DNA of 64,000 nucleotides from Legionella nautarum. Lineage in GTDB: Bacteria; Pseudomonadota; Gammaproteobacteria; Legionellales; Legionellaceae. A model generated the notes under the pieces. That model searched no databases. It had not been told where the DNA came from and saw only the letters and a program-made list of their open reading frames with translations. Position numbers and translations under genes: made by a program. Of this stretch, positions 1 to 8,046 are shown piece after piece; the first letter of the stretch is position 1, and every line of letters starts with the position of its first letter. The stretch is from positions 414,686 to 478,685 of the forward strand of contig NZ_LNYO01000013.1 of assembly GCF_001467895.1 (NCBI RefSeq), given 5' to 3'.

Positions 1-357
1 TATGAAGTTGCTGAGGAAAATGCGAAGGGTTTGCATGAAGGAGTTCAACAGGCATTAAATCTCTTTAAACAAAGTTCAAGAGAGTTTAGCGATTATAATA
101 CTTTCAGAAATGAAACAAATCGTTTAATCATAAAGCATAAATCGCCTCTTTCCACTCACCGTGATCTAAGTAATATTCGCCTGTGTAATGCTATTGTAGG
201 CTTTCTCCTAGGCATCTATACGATTTATTTAGCCATCATGGCGACGAGTTACCTATGCTCGAATAGAACCTCTTATTTTTGGCGTACTGATGCTGAGAGA
301 AAGATCTATGATTTAGAAGATGCGGTAGAAGAGCTGGAGCCATTCTGTCCTAAATAA
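1..357 (+). CDS. C-terminal part of an unidentified membrane protein (5' partial)
   Basis: The frame is open from the first base of the window and stops at TAA 355-357, so only about the last 118 residues are visible. The in-window TTG at 31 is probably not the true start. The segment has a charged, possibly helical stretch, then one hydrophobic segment of about 25 residues (around IVGFLLGIYTIYLAIMATSY), then an acidic tail. I do not recognise the family. A single membrane segment near the C-terminus is common among Legionella secreted or membrane proteins, but nothing here proves such a role. Confidence 0.6.
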   Translation, partial: YEVAEENAKGLHEGVQQALNLFKQSSREFSDYNTFRNETNRLIIKHKSPLSTHRDLSNIRLCNAIVGFLLGIYTIYLAIMATSYLCSNRTSYFWRTDAERKIYDLEDAVEELEPFCPK

Positions 358-393
358 ATCGAAAGGTTTATCTAGGCTACGAAAATTAATAAC

Positions 394-969
394 TCATTGG
401 GTTTTAGGTTCACAATGAGTTAGTATTTTTTGTATTTCTTCCCGCCCTAGTTGCCGCATAGACTCAATATTAAGTGCAGGGATTTTTTCTGTATCCCCGT
501 AAAAAGCAATGGCTTTTTCGACAGTTTCCTCACGTAAAAGATGAATCATTGGATAGGGCGACCGGTTTGTATAATTAGAAACCTCATCAAACTCAACATC
601 CGCAAAACAATAATCGGGGTGAAACGTAGCTAATTGATAAATTCCTTCGTAGCCTTGCTCATTCATCAGTGCTTCTGCTAAATCAACAAAATCTAAATAA
701 TGAAAAAAGTCTCTAAATAAAGAAGGAAAAATGAGAAGCGTTGTTTCCACGCCTGGTTGCTTGTCTAAGCAATCGATTTCTGCCATGAATTCTTCCAGTG
801 CTAATTCTATTTTTTTTGCATGACTCACTTGAAATCTCACGGTGCCTCTGGTGATTTCACGTTTAGCAAAAGGGCAAATATTTAGTTTGATAATAAAAGA
901 GTGAATCCAATTTTGTGTGTGTTGAATAATAAATTCATCGGACTGTGACATAGCTAATTTTAAGGCCAT
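394..969 (-). CDS. DUF1415 family protein
   Basis: A protein of about 190 residues that matches the DUF1415 family as I know it. The N-terminus reads WIHSFIIKLNICPFAKRE, then comes a central LLIFPSLFRDFFHYLDF region and a conserved FHPDYCFA segment with NRSPYPMIHLLRE. The molecular function of the family is not established. A second possible start is Met7. Neither start has a convincing Shine-Dalgarno sequence, so the start is uncertain. It is transcribed alone, convergent with the partial gene to its left. Confidence 0.8.
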   Translation of the reverse strand: MALKLAMSQSDEFIIQHTQNWIHSFIIKLNICPFAKREITRGTVRFQVSHAKKIELALEEFMAEIDCLDKQPGVETTLLIFPSLFRDFFHYLDFVDLAEALMNEQGYEGIYQLATFHPDYCFADVEFDEVSNYTNRSPYPMIHLLREETVEKAIAFYGDTEKIPALNIESMRQLGREEIQKILTHCEPKTQ

Positions 970-1190
970 TTTATTGAATTGGCCATACTATAATAAAATG
1001 AGCCTCTTACCAAGAAAGGAACAAAAATGATAAGTCAGCGATAGGGCTTCGTCGTTTTTTCTTAGGGCTCTCCTCCAGTGACTTTTGCTTAGAAGCAGGT
1101 TCAGTAAAAGGAATTTATTGATGCTAAGCAGTTGTAAAAATATTGAGTGTTGCGCTTGGGGCGATACCGGTGGTTTGGTATCTTATAGCA

Positions 1191-1901
1191 TTAGACAAGC
1201 AGTTTCGCGGGTGTCTTTTTATAAACCGCAGTAATTTTTTCACCTGTCCAGACATAACTATAGTGAGCACTTTGAATGCAATGGTGAATGTTTTTGGGTT
1301 TGAAGAGGGCAAAGTTTCGGTCGTCAGGGCTTGCAGTGCGAACAGAATGATAGACTAAACCTTCGGTTCCTCGTTGTTTTGCCTCAGCGCCCAAAGCTTG
1401 GCTTGCGTTGTAATTAGCCAATGCATAGATGGGATGTTCCGCTTTATTTAAAGCTAATAAATCATACAAACTAGCGCTGAATTCCGCGATCAAGGTTCGC
1501 ATATCAATTTCTTGTGCCGGTTCTTTGGTATAGCTGAGAAAGCGTTCTCGATGATAAACTGTTTCAGCAATCGCTGTATTTAGGGATTCCGAAGCATAAT
1601 AAACCCCAAAGTCCCCATTCGAAAAGCGACTGCCATCTGGATTAACGTGAGTAAAGGCTGCCATAACATAGCCGGAGCCGGGTGCAGAATAGAGACGTTC
1701 GCCTTCAGGCACTAATGAAAGCTCGCCGATTTCGTCTTGAATTCTGGGATTGGTCAGTGCTTGTATTGCATACAAAGCATCAAAGTCTTCTTGATCAGCC
1801 ACATCTTCAAATAAATAAATAGGGGGAAATTTAGAAGGAATTAGGCGATAACATCGTTGATTTATAAAAACTCGTTGTTCTAATTCGTTACAGAAAGTCA
1901 T
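1191..1901 (-). CDS. RES-domain toxin of a RES/Xre toxin-antitoxin pair
   Basis: A RES-family protein of 236 residues. Characterised members degrade NAD+ and stop growth. Polar residues in the expected places are Arg92 (GSRFS), Tyr101/Tyr102 (FGVYYAS), Glu113 (TAIAET) and Ser186 (GLVYHSVR), so the active site looks intact. It is the second gene of the pair: its ATG overlaps the antitoxin stop by one base (TAATG), which implies translational coupling. It is somewhat longer than the compact RES toxins (about 150-160 residues) and has an N-terminal extension of about 60 residues, as in the longer members. NAD+ degradation is inferred from the family, not shown here. Confidence 0.85.
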   Translation of the reverse strand: MTFCNELEQRVFINQRCYRLIPSKFPPIYLFEDVADQEDFDALYAIQALTNPRIQDEIGELSLVPEGERLYSAPGSGYVMAAFTHVNPDGSRFSNGDFGVYYASESLNTAIAETVYHRERFLSYTKEPAQEIDMRTLIAEFSASLYDLLALNKAEHPIYALANYNASQALGAEAKQRGTEGLVYHSVRTASPDDRNFALFKPKNIHHCIQSAHYSYVWTGEKITAVYKKTPAKLLV

Positions 1902-2296
1902 TATGATTTACCACCTCGTTCCGCATTGAGGCGACTAGCAACTGCCCAAAGATCTACCACTCGTCCTTGTAACATAATATCCATCGCCGATTTGCCATTA
2001 AAAAATGGCGCATAATTAGGTTTCCTAACCCAGCCATACACTGAATCTGGATTTGAGAAAAGAATTCTTAAAGCAGCATGGATATTTAATAGATAAGATA
2101 AACGTTCAGTTAAATCCGGACTGATAGAGGCTTTCTCTGGCATGCTTTTATATTTAAAGAGGGTAGAGCGCTTTAGCCCAAGCAAAGTTTGCATTTCTTC
2201 AGTGCTGCAACGCCATTTATGTAAAATATTAAGCACGGCTTTGAAGGCAGTATGAACTTGCCCAGTACTGATTTCCGTTAATTTAGCGTGGATCAT
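1901..2296 (-). CDS. Xre/MbcA/ParS-type antitoxin
   Basis: A protein of 131 residues with an N-terminal helix-turn-helix-like region (residues ~30-55, including LLGLKRSTLFKYK). The C-terminus matches the DUF2384 toxin-binding domain: NPDSVYGWVRKPN, then FFNGKSAMDIMLQG and a terminal helix. It is the first gene of the operon with the RES toxin. In this family the antitoxin binds and blocks the toxin and represses its own promoter. The two operator-like repeats just upstream fit that model. Confidence 0.85.
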   Translation of the reverse strand: MIHAKLTEISTGQVHTAFKAVLNILHKWRCSTEEMQTLLGLKRSTLFKYKSMPEKASISPDLTERLSYLLNIHAALRILFSNPDSVYGWVRKPNYAPFFNGKSAMDIMLQGRVVDLWAVASRLNAERGGKS

Positions 2297-2332
2297 CGTA
2301 AATCCCCTTGCTTTATACCTAAAACTCTTTTC

Positions 2333-2382
2333 TTTAATCTAAATATAGACTAAAAAAAACATAAAGTCTAGATATGGACTTT
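2333..2382 (-). promoter_or_regulatory. Promoter and paired operator of the RES/Xre operon
   Basis: Reading leftward, a -35 TAGACT (2365-2370) and a -10 TATATT (2342-2347) are separated by exactly 17 bp, about 45 bp before the antitoxin start. Each hexamer lies inside one copy of a 21-bp near-palindrome, at 2362-2382 and 2333-2353. The 16-base cores AGTCTAGATATGGACT and AATCTAAATATAGACT agree at 13 positions. The centres are 29 bp apart. This layout suits autorepression by the antitoxin; binding itself is inferred. Confidence 0.6.
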
Positions 2383-2392
2383 ATTGGTCTTG

Positions 2393-3808
2393 CTATTTCT
2401 CAGTATAAAATTTAATTTCATCAATCATGGCATTAATTCTTGCTTGCAGATAGGCATCATTTTTAGCCAGAATTTTAGCTTGTTTTAATTGACGAACCGC
2501 ATCGCGATGCCGTCCTTGCAGCAATTGACATTGGGCTTGAGTAAAATAAGCATAACTTTTGCGATGAGAGGTTGCTTGAGCGCGAGCGAGTTCCTCACAC
2601 AAAGGTAAATCTCGTTTAAATATTCTGGATCCTTTGAGTAAGATTGATGCCGCGCGTTCTGCCTGTCCTGCAGCCAATAATCCCTGGGCATAAGCCATCA
2701 GGGCTGCATAGTTTTCAGGATAATTTGTCTGTAAAGCGTTTAATCTATTGAGTGCGGAGCTATATTGTTTAGTGCCCGTTTCTGCCTGTGCCATAGCAAT
2801 TTGGTAAAAAAGATTATCATGATCTCGGCTAAGCAAAGGACTTAAATGTGTTTCTGCGGGTTGAAATTGATTAAGACTCATGAGGCTAAGTGCATAACCG
2901 TATTCGCAGGTGGAATTATTTTTTTTCGCACAATGATAGTGATAATAATCAAGTAATTGCTTGCTATCATTGGTCACCGAGACACGAATTAATTCTTTGA
3001 ATAATCGATAATCTAAATTATCAGGATATTGTTTTTTAGCAATGCGATCACTACGATTTTCTGCCTCGGCAATACGATCCTCATCTAAGGGATGTGTTCG
3101 TAAGATTGCCGGAATATTTGCCGTATAATAATAACGCGAATTTTCCTGCATTTTTCTAAAAAAACTCGCCATAGCTCTCGGGTCTAAACCAGACTTGATG
3201 AGCATATCAATACCAATGCGATCGGCCTCTTTTTCATTCGCGCGTGTGAAATTAATACTGTCCTGAGCAAAGCCGCTCACTGAAGCCATGAATGCACCCG
3301 AACCCAGAGTAGGATTAATCACACCTAAAGCAATGGAAGCCAGCATGGAGGCTATCATTGGAATGCGCATTTGCTTTTGGTGCTCGATCATATTGTAAAG
3401 ATGATGAAGGCGAACGTGAGCAATTTCATGCGCCATTACAGCGGCAAGTTCGCTTTCATTTTCAGTGGCAAGGATGAGGCGAGTATTTATACCTATGTAT
3501 CCACCAGGGCCAGCAAATGCATTAATTTCATTTGATTTTACAATAAAAAAATAAGGGGTAGGGATGTGTGCTACACGTGCTAATCGTTTACCTAGATGGT
3601 TAATATATTGAGTCGCGAGTGGATTACGTTCCAGGCTATCAGATTGATTGATAAGTTGAACAAATTCTTTTTCTAACTCTTCAAGTTCACGCGTTGAATA
3701 GGGAGAAAATGAAAACGCATTAGGAGAGAAAAATTGTAAAATAGCGAGCAAAAGCCCTAAACTTTTTTTAAGAAACCTTTGGCGTTTAGAACGGTGCAAG
3801 AGGCCCAT
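2393..3808 (-). CDS. bepA: BepA-like periplasmic M48 metalloprotease with TPR tail
   Basis: About 471 residues from the ATG at 3808; a TTG four codons upstream is possible but less likely. The order is a basic start and hydrophobic signal segment ending near NAFSFS, then an M48 peptidase domain with the zinc motif HEIAH followed by VRLHH and a distal EKEADRIG zinc glutamate, then a TPR-rich C-terminal half. Length and order match E. coli BepA (YfgC, 487 residues), which degrades or assists outer-membrane beta-barrel proteins stalled during assembly. bamD, a partner in the same pathway, is about 9 kb away. Confidence 0.85.
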   Translation of the reverse strand: MGLLHRSKRQRFLKKSLGLLLAILQFFSPNAFSFSPYSTRELEELEKEFVQLINQSDSLERNPLATQYINHLGKRLARVAHIPTPYFFIVKSNEINAFAGPGGYIGINTRLILATENESELAAVMAHEIAHVRLHHLYNMIEHQKQMRIPMIASMLASIALGVINPTLGSGAFMASVSGFAQDSINFTRANEKEADRIGIDMLIKSGLDPRAMASFFRKMQENSRYYYTANIPAILRTHPLDEDRIAEAENRSDRIAKKQYPDNLDYRLFKELIRVSVTNDSKQLLDYYHYHCAKKNNSTCEYGYALSLMSLNQFQPAETHLSPLLSRDHDNLFYQIAMAQAETGTKQYSSALNRLNALQTNYPENYAALMAYAQGLLAAGQAERAASILLKGSRIFKRDLPLCEELARAQATSHRKSYAYFTQAQCQLLQGRHRDAVRQLKQAKILAKNDAYLQARINAMIDEIKFYTEK

Positions 3809-4087
3809 AAGCTTACTCAATTTGTTGTATCTTTGGTAAAAACTCAGTCAGTATAACATAGACGAGTTTTCGTATATATCGGATTGCTGATGAAAACAGG
3901 GTAACCCATATTTTGCTGAAAGCAAACTCGCCCGTGTGCCTATCCCGACGGACTAAAACTTAAACTTTAGCTAAAAACTATTTTATTTACCTTGAGTTGT
4001 TGAGTAAGATAGCATTCTTGGATTATAGGCTACTCATAAATTGAATAATTTGTTATCATATTTGCATTTTTCACCAGTGATTTAACT

Positions 4088-5146
4088 ATGCACGAATACT
4101 TTATGCTGGCTGCTCTGGAACAAGCCTGGCTCGGACGAGGTAGTTGTGCACCAAATCCAAGTGTTGGCGCTGTCGCTGTTCATAAGGGCGAAATCATTGC
4201 GCGTGCCTGGCATCACGGCGCCGGAACAGCGCACGCGGAACAATTAGTCCTACAACAAATTCCAAGCGGTATGCAAGAGGTTATGCTGTATGTGACTCTA
4301 GAACCTTGCAACCATTGGGGAAGAACACCGCCCTGTGTTACAGCAATTATTCACTATGGTATTTCTCAAGTTGTTTATGGCTATAAAGATCCTAATCCAC
4401 TTGTTGCGGAGAATAATACCACCGAGCTTTTAGAAGAAAAGGGAATTAAGGTGCTGCATTATCCATTGGAAGAGATAGCTGCTTTTTATCAAAGCTACAA
4501 CCATTGGACCTTAACAAAAACACCTTGGGTTACTGCTAAATTGGCGCAATCTTTGGACGCTAAAATAGCTGGGGTCAAAGGGCAGCGTTACTATTTATCG
4601 AATGCGGAATGTGCTGAGTTTACTCATCTGAATCGCTTGCATACGGATGTAATATTAACAACTGCACAAACCATTAAACTGGATGATCCCCTATTAAATG
4701 CTCGTTTGCAGGATAGAGAGGACGCTAAAGTTTTGGCAATTATCGATAGTCGTTTGTCCATTGATAGAACTGCAAAAGTATTTACTACGGCGAAACATTG
4801 TCATATTTATCATGATGAAATCTACAAGGTGGATAATTATTATCCTAATTGCAGTTATCACGCAGTACCAAGCCAAAATGGTTTATTGGATTTAACGAAG
4901 ATAATTAATCATTTAGGCTACCTTGGATTTCATGATGTTTGGGTTGAAGCAGGCGGCCAACTTTTTTCAGCGTTGCATCGCGAAAATTTAGTGCAGAGAA
5001 CTTATCTTTATATGGTTCCCACACTTTTAGGTAATGAAGCAATCCCTGCATTTACAGGCGAGGGAATTTTTAAGCGTACACCGAAAGTAAGCTGGCAAAT
5101 AAAAACCGATAACGTAATAGCATGCCTCGATTGGCAGGAGAATTGA
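4088..5146 (+). CDS. ribD: Bifunctional riboflavin deaminase/reductase RibD
   Basis: 352 residues. The N-terminal deaminase domain has the cytidine-deaminase-type zinc site (TAHAEQ, then EPCNHWGRTPPC), and the C-terminal domain is the pyrimidine reductase (KLAQSLDAKIAG). It carries out the deamination and side-chain reduction after GTP cyclohydrolase II in riboflavin synthesis. It is the first gene of a coupled ribD-ribE-ribBA operon: its TGA overlaps the ribE ATG. No FMN riboswitch (RFN element) was recognisable in the 267 bp upstream. It is divergent from bepA. Confidence 0.95.
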   Translation: MHEYFMLAALEQAWLGRGSCAPNPSVGAVAVHKGEIIARAWHHGAGTAHAEQLVLQQIPSGMQEVMLYVTLEPCNHWGRTPPCVTAIIHYGISQVVYGYKDPNPLVAENNTTELLEEKGIKVLHYPLEEIAAFYQSYNHWTLTKTPWVTAKLAQSLDAKIAGVKGQRYYLSNAECAEFTHLNRLHTDVILTTAQTIKLDDPLLNARLQDREDAKVLAIIDSRLSIDRTAKVFTTAKHCHIYHDEIYKVDNYYPNCSYHAVPSQNGLLDLTKIINHLGYLGFHDVWVEAGGQLFSALHRENLVQRTYLYMVPTLLGNEAIPAFTGEGIFKRTPKVSWQIKTDNVIACLDWQEN

Positions 5147-5763
5147 TGTTTACAGGAATAGTAGAACAGCAGGCTATAGTTCTTGCTAATACCTCCAATA
5201 AAGGGGCAAATCGCTTAGAACTTAAGTCAACTTATCAGGATTTAACTATAGGTGAAAGTATTGCTGTAAACGGGGTATGCCTAACCTTAGTGTCAGAGCA
5301 TGGTGAAAATCTTGTTTTCGATGTTTCCCCAGAAACCTTGAGTTTGACCACCCTAGGCCAATTAAAAGTAGGCGATAAAGTCAATTTAGAGCGTGCTATG
5401 CAGGCCACAGCACGCTTCGGCGGTCATTATGTCAGTGGCCATGTCGATACAACCGCTTGCCTTAAAGCAAGAAACTTTTTGGATGAATTTGTAGAGCTTA
5501 TCATTGGAGGTTTTGCAGTAGATGCTAGTATCTACCTTTTGCCTAAAGGCAGCATTACCCTTGAAGGGGTCAGTTTGACAATTAATGCGTTAACTGAAAC
5601 TGATATTAAACTGATGTTAGTTCCCCACACTTTGGCGCAGACAACATTAGGCCAATTAACTATTGGCCAACGTTTAAATGTAGAGTTTGATTATTTGACC
5701 CGAATCGTTGCGCATCAGCTCAAGATAACGGGACAGTTGAAAAATGAGGTTGAAATTGCATGA
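5146..5763 (+). CDS. ribE: Riboflavin synthase, alpha subunit
   Basis: 205 residues from the ATG in the TGATG overlap with ribD. The start is fixed by the family N-terminus MFTGIVE and a GGAG five to eight bases upstream. Two tandem lumazine-binding domains are visible, the first with GESIAVNGVCLT and RFGGHYVSGHVD, the second with GSITLEGVSLT. The enzyme dismutates two molecules of dimethyl-ribityllumazine to riboflavin. The partner lumazine synthase gene ribH is not in the window. Its stop overlaps the ribBA start (ATGA). Confidence 0.95.
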   Translation: MFTGIVEQQAIVLANTSNKGANRLELKSTYQDLTIGESIAVNGVCLTLVSEHGENLVFDVSPETLSLTTLGQLKVGDKVNLERAMQATARFGGHYVSGHVDTTACLKARNFLDEFVELIIGGFAVDASIYLLPKGSITLEGVSLTINALTETDIKLMLVPHTLAQTTLGQLTIGQRLNVEFDYLTRIVAHQLKITGQLKNEVEIA

Positions 5764-6968
5764 CAAAGCCTTTTGCAACAATTGAGGAAGCGATTGCAGC
5801 ATTAAAAGCTGGTCGTATGATCATATTACTAGACGATGAAGCACGCGAAAATGAAGGCGATTTAGTCATCGCAGCAGAATACGCCACTCCCGAAGCGATT
5901 AATTTTATGGCTCGTTTTGGCAGAGGATTAATCTGTTTATCCATGGCAAGTGAGTATATCGATAAATTAGAATTGCCTATGATGGCAAAAAATAATCGCT
6001 CACCCTACGGTACGGCTTTCACCGTTTCTATAGAAGCTGCTAGCGGAGTATCGACTGGGATTTCAGCCCAAGATCGAGCGCACACCATTTCCGTAGCGAT
6101 TTCTGCAGATACTCAACCTAAGGATCTCATTTCTCCAGGGCATGTTTTTCCTTTGCGGGCAAGAGACAAGGGAGTACTCGAGCGACAGGGCCAAACAGAG
6201 GGATCTGTCGATTTAGCTCGTCTTGCCGGTCTTAAACCGGCCGCAGTCATTTGTGAAATCATTAATGAAGATGGCACCATGAGTCGACGTGATGAGCTTG
6301 CTCTTTTCTCGCAAACACATAACTTGCCCATGGTTACCATCAAAGATCTGATCGAATATCGTATCCGCCATGAGCGTTTAGTAGAGGAAATAGCAACCAC
6401 ACAAATTCCTTTGCATGGGCATGGTGATTTTGCGATGACAGTTTTCCACAATAAGCTGGATTCGGCCGAGCATTTTGCTCTTATTAAAGAGCCAGTGCAC
6501 AAGAATCAAGTCCCCTTGGTTCGTATTCATTCCGAATGCATCACCGGCGATGTTTTTGGATCTTGTAAATGCGATTGCGGCAAGCAATTGCAGCAATCCT
6601 TAGCTCAAATTGGTAAAGAAGGGGGGGTTCTTATTTATTTGCGTCAAGAAGGGCGCGGGATAGGACTTGCCAATAAATTAAAGGCTTATGCTTTACAAGA
6701 AAAAGGTTACGATACAGTAGATGCCAATTTGCAATTAGGTCTTCCTGCCGATAATCGTGATTACTCCGTAGCTTTTCAAATTCTAAAATATTTAGGTGTC
6801 GAAGCATTAAGACTTCTGACGAATAACCCCAAGAAAGTAGAAGCCCTGGAAAAATATGGTTTGAAAGTGACTGAGCGCTTAGCTTTATCGATTCATCCTA
6901 CCCCTGAAAATAAAGCTTATTTAAAAACCAAACAGCAAAAACTTGGGCATTTATTAACGATAGAATGA
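5760..6968 (+). CDS. ribBA: Bifunctional DHBP synthase / GTP cyclohydrolase II RibBA
   Basis: 402 residues. The N-terminal half is DHBP synthase (RibB), with the metal/active-site segment DDEARENEGDL and a later GHVFPLRA. The C-terminal half is GTP cyclohydrolase II (RibA). Its zinc cysteines are present (SECITGDVF ... CKCDCG), as are RQEGRGIGL and LLTNNPKK. In some proteobacterial RibBA proteins the RibA half is degraded; here the recognisable catalytic motifs look intact, so both activities are expected. Third gene of the coupled rib operon. Confidence 0.95.
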   Translation: MTKPFATIEEAIAALKAGRMIILLDDEARENEGDLVIAAEYATPEAINFMARFGRGLICLSMASEYIDKLELPMMAKNNRSPYGTAFTVSIEAASGVSTGISAQDRAHTISVAISADTQPKDLISPGHVFPLRARDKGVLERQGQTEGSVDLARLAGLKPAAVICEIINEDGTMSRRDELALFSQTHNLPMVTIKDLIEYRIRHERLVEEIATTQIPLHGHGDFAMTVFHNKLDSAEHFALIKEPVHKNQVPLVRIHSECITGDVFGSCKCDCGKQLQQSLAQIGKEGGVLIYLRQEGRGIGLANKLKAYALQEKGYDTVDANLQLGLPADNRDYSVAFQILKYLGVEALRLLTNNPKKVEALEKYGLKVTERLALSIHPTPENKAYLKTKQQKLGHLLTIE

Positions 6969-6988
6969 AGTAATTCTTATGAGCAGTT

Positions 6989-7528
6989 CTACAGGGAACT
7001 GCTTATCGATGATTTAATTTGCTCGTAGAGAGAATTCTTTATGCCGATTTGAAAAAAACCATCAAATCGATGCAAGGGTATCTTCATGACTTGGGCAAAA
7101 GTGTGATAAATGGAATTACTATTAATTGTGTCCAAAAAGGGAAGTCTAAATCCACCGCGAGGATAATCAAGGTCCAAATGATTGATTGCCCTAACGGCTT
7201 CGAGGGCTCCCAACCATAGTTGGAGCGTATCCTCTTTCTCATAGACTGTGTGGTAAGCGTGTATAGTGAGAGCAAAACTATCAACCTGCAAGCCATATTG
7301 TTTAGCAAATTGAGGATCATAGACAAGGCAATGAGCCCTTAAACTATGATCACTTCTATAACCAATCGGCACAATTTGCCCACTCGTTCTCGAAGTCGCA
7401 AGACCGTGTAATTGCGCTATCACTTTATTCGTTTTAACTTCTCTTAAAACCCAAAAATTATGGCTAAAGCGAGCAAAAAAAGGAATGGGCAATTTAAACA
7501 TTGCTGCTTGAATACAATATTTGGGCAT
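6989..7528 (-). CDS. Conserved protein of unknown function
   Basis: 179 residues with a GAGAG ribosome site seven bases before the ATG, so it is likely a real gene. I do not recognise a named family. Visible features are an N-terminal FSHNFWVLRE and QLHGLATSR segment (a beta-strand-rich start, with a HGLA motif and later PIGYRSDHSLR) and a C-terminal NSNSIYHTF followed by a short helix. No signal peptide or membrane segment is evident. It converges with ribBA and is separated from it by about 20 bp. Confidence 0.65.
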   Translation of the reverse strand: MPKYCIQAAMFKLPIPFFARFSHNFWVLREVKTNKVIAQLHGLATSRTSGQIVPIGYRSDHSLRAHCLVYDPQFAKQYGLQVDSFALTIHAYHTVYEKEDTLQLWLGALEAVRAINHLDLDYPRGGFRLPFLDTINSNSIYHTFAQVMKIPLHRFDGFFQIGIKNSLYEQIKSSISSSL

Positions 7529-7637
7529 AAAAATCTCTCAAAAAAGTTAGCACAGCTTATTGCCAATTTATTATCCAGTATAGTTCTCCACTTGATGTAA
7601 ATAGACTAATATTAATAAAAACAGAGGGAGACTAATT

Positions 7638-8030
7638 ATGACCAAAAAAGTGATCGAGGTACCTGAGCTGCTTTCTTACGATAAATATGGATTTACTCAA
7701 TGCGTTCGCTATAACGATCTAATCTTCGTTACTGGACAAGCTGGCGAAGATAAAAATGGTAATTTAGTGGGAAAGGATATTGAGTCGCAAACACGCCAAT
7801 TATTCAAAAACATAGAATACGCGCTCCGCGCAGCGAATTCTGATTTATCACAAATCCTTGCCATGACTTCCTATATTGTTGATATGGAAAAAAATGGCTT
7901 GGCCTATTTTACTACTCGAAAACAATGCATGCCGGTTTCTTCTTATACAAGCACGTCCGTGGGGGTTGCGGCCTTGGCAAACCCTGGCCTGCTAATTGAA
8001 GTCACTTGCATTGCGGCCTTAGTGAAATAG
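7638..8030 (+). CDS. Rid-family (YjgF/UK114) protein without the RidA arginine
   Basis: 130 residues with a strong GAGGGAGA ribosome site. The chorismate-mutase-like Rid fold is recognisable from FVTGQAG near the N-terminus, QTRQLFKNIEYALRAA in the middle and GLLIEV near the C-terminus. In archetypal RidA an arginine (E. coli PARSCVEV) is needed to hydrolyse enamine/imine intermediates. The matching segment here is YTSTSVGV, with Ser105 at that position. It therefore probably belongs to another Rid subgroup, and its reaction cannot be predicted. Confidence 0.8.
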   Translation: MTKKVIEVPELLSYDKYGFTQCVRYNDLIFVTGQAGEDKNGNLVGKDIESQTRQLFKNIEYALRAANSDLSQILAMTSYIVDMEKNGLAYFTTRKQCMPVSSYTSTSVGVAALANPGLLIEVTCIAALVK

Positions 8031-8046
8031 TCTATTATTTATGAGA

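Noticed and set aside
1143-1358. Plus-strand ORF overlapping the RES toxin
   Set aside because: Antisense shadow of a well-supported gene, with no start signals.
3821-4087. Possible FMN riboswitch upstream of ribD
   Set aside because: No RFN-element consensus blocks could be recognised on the + strand; only a small TTTGCT-GAA-AGCAAA hairpin is present.
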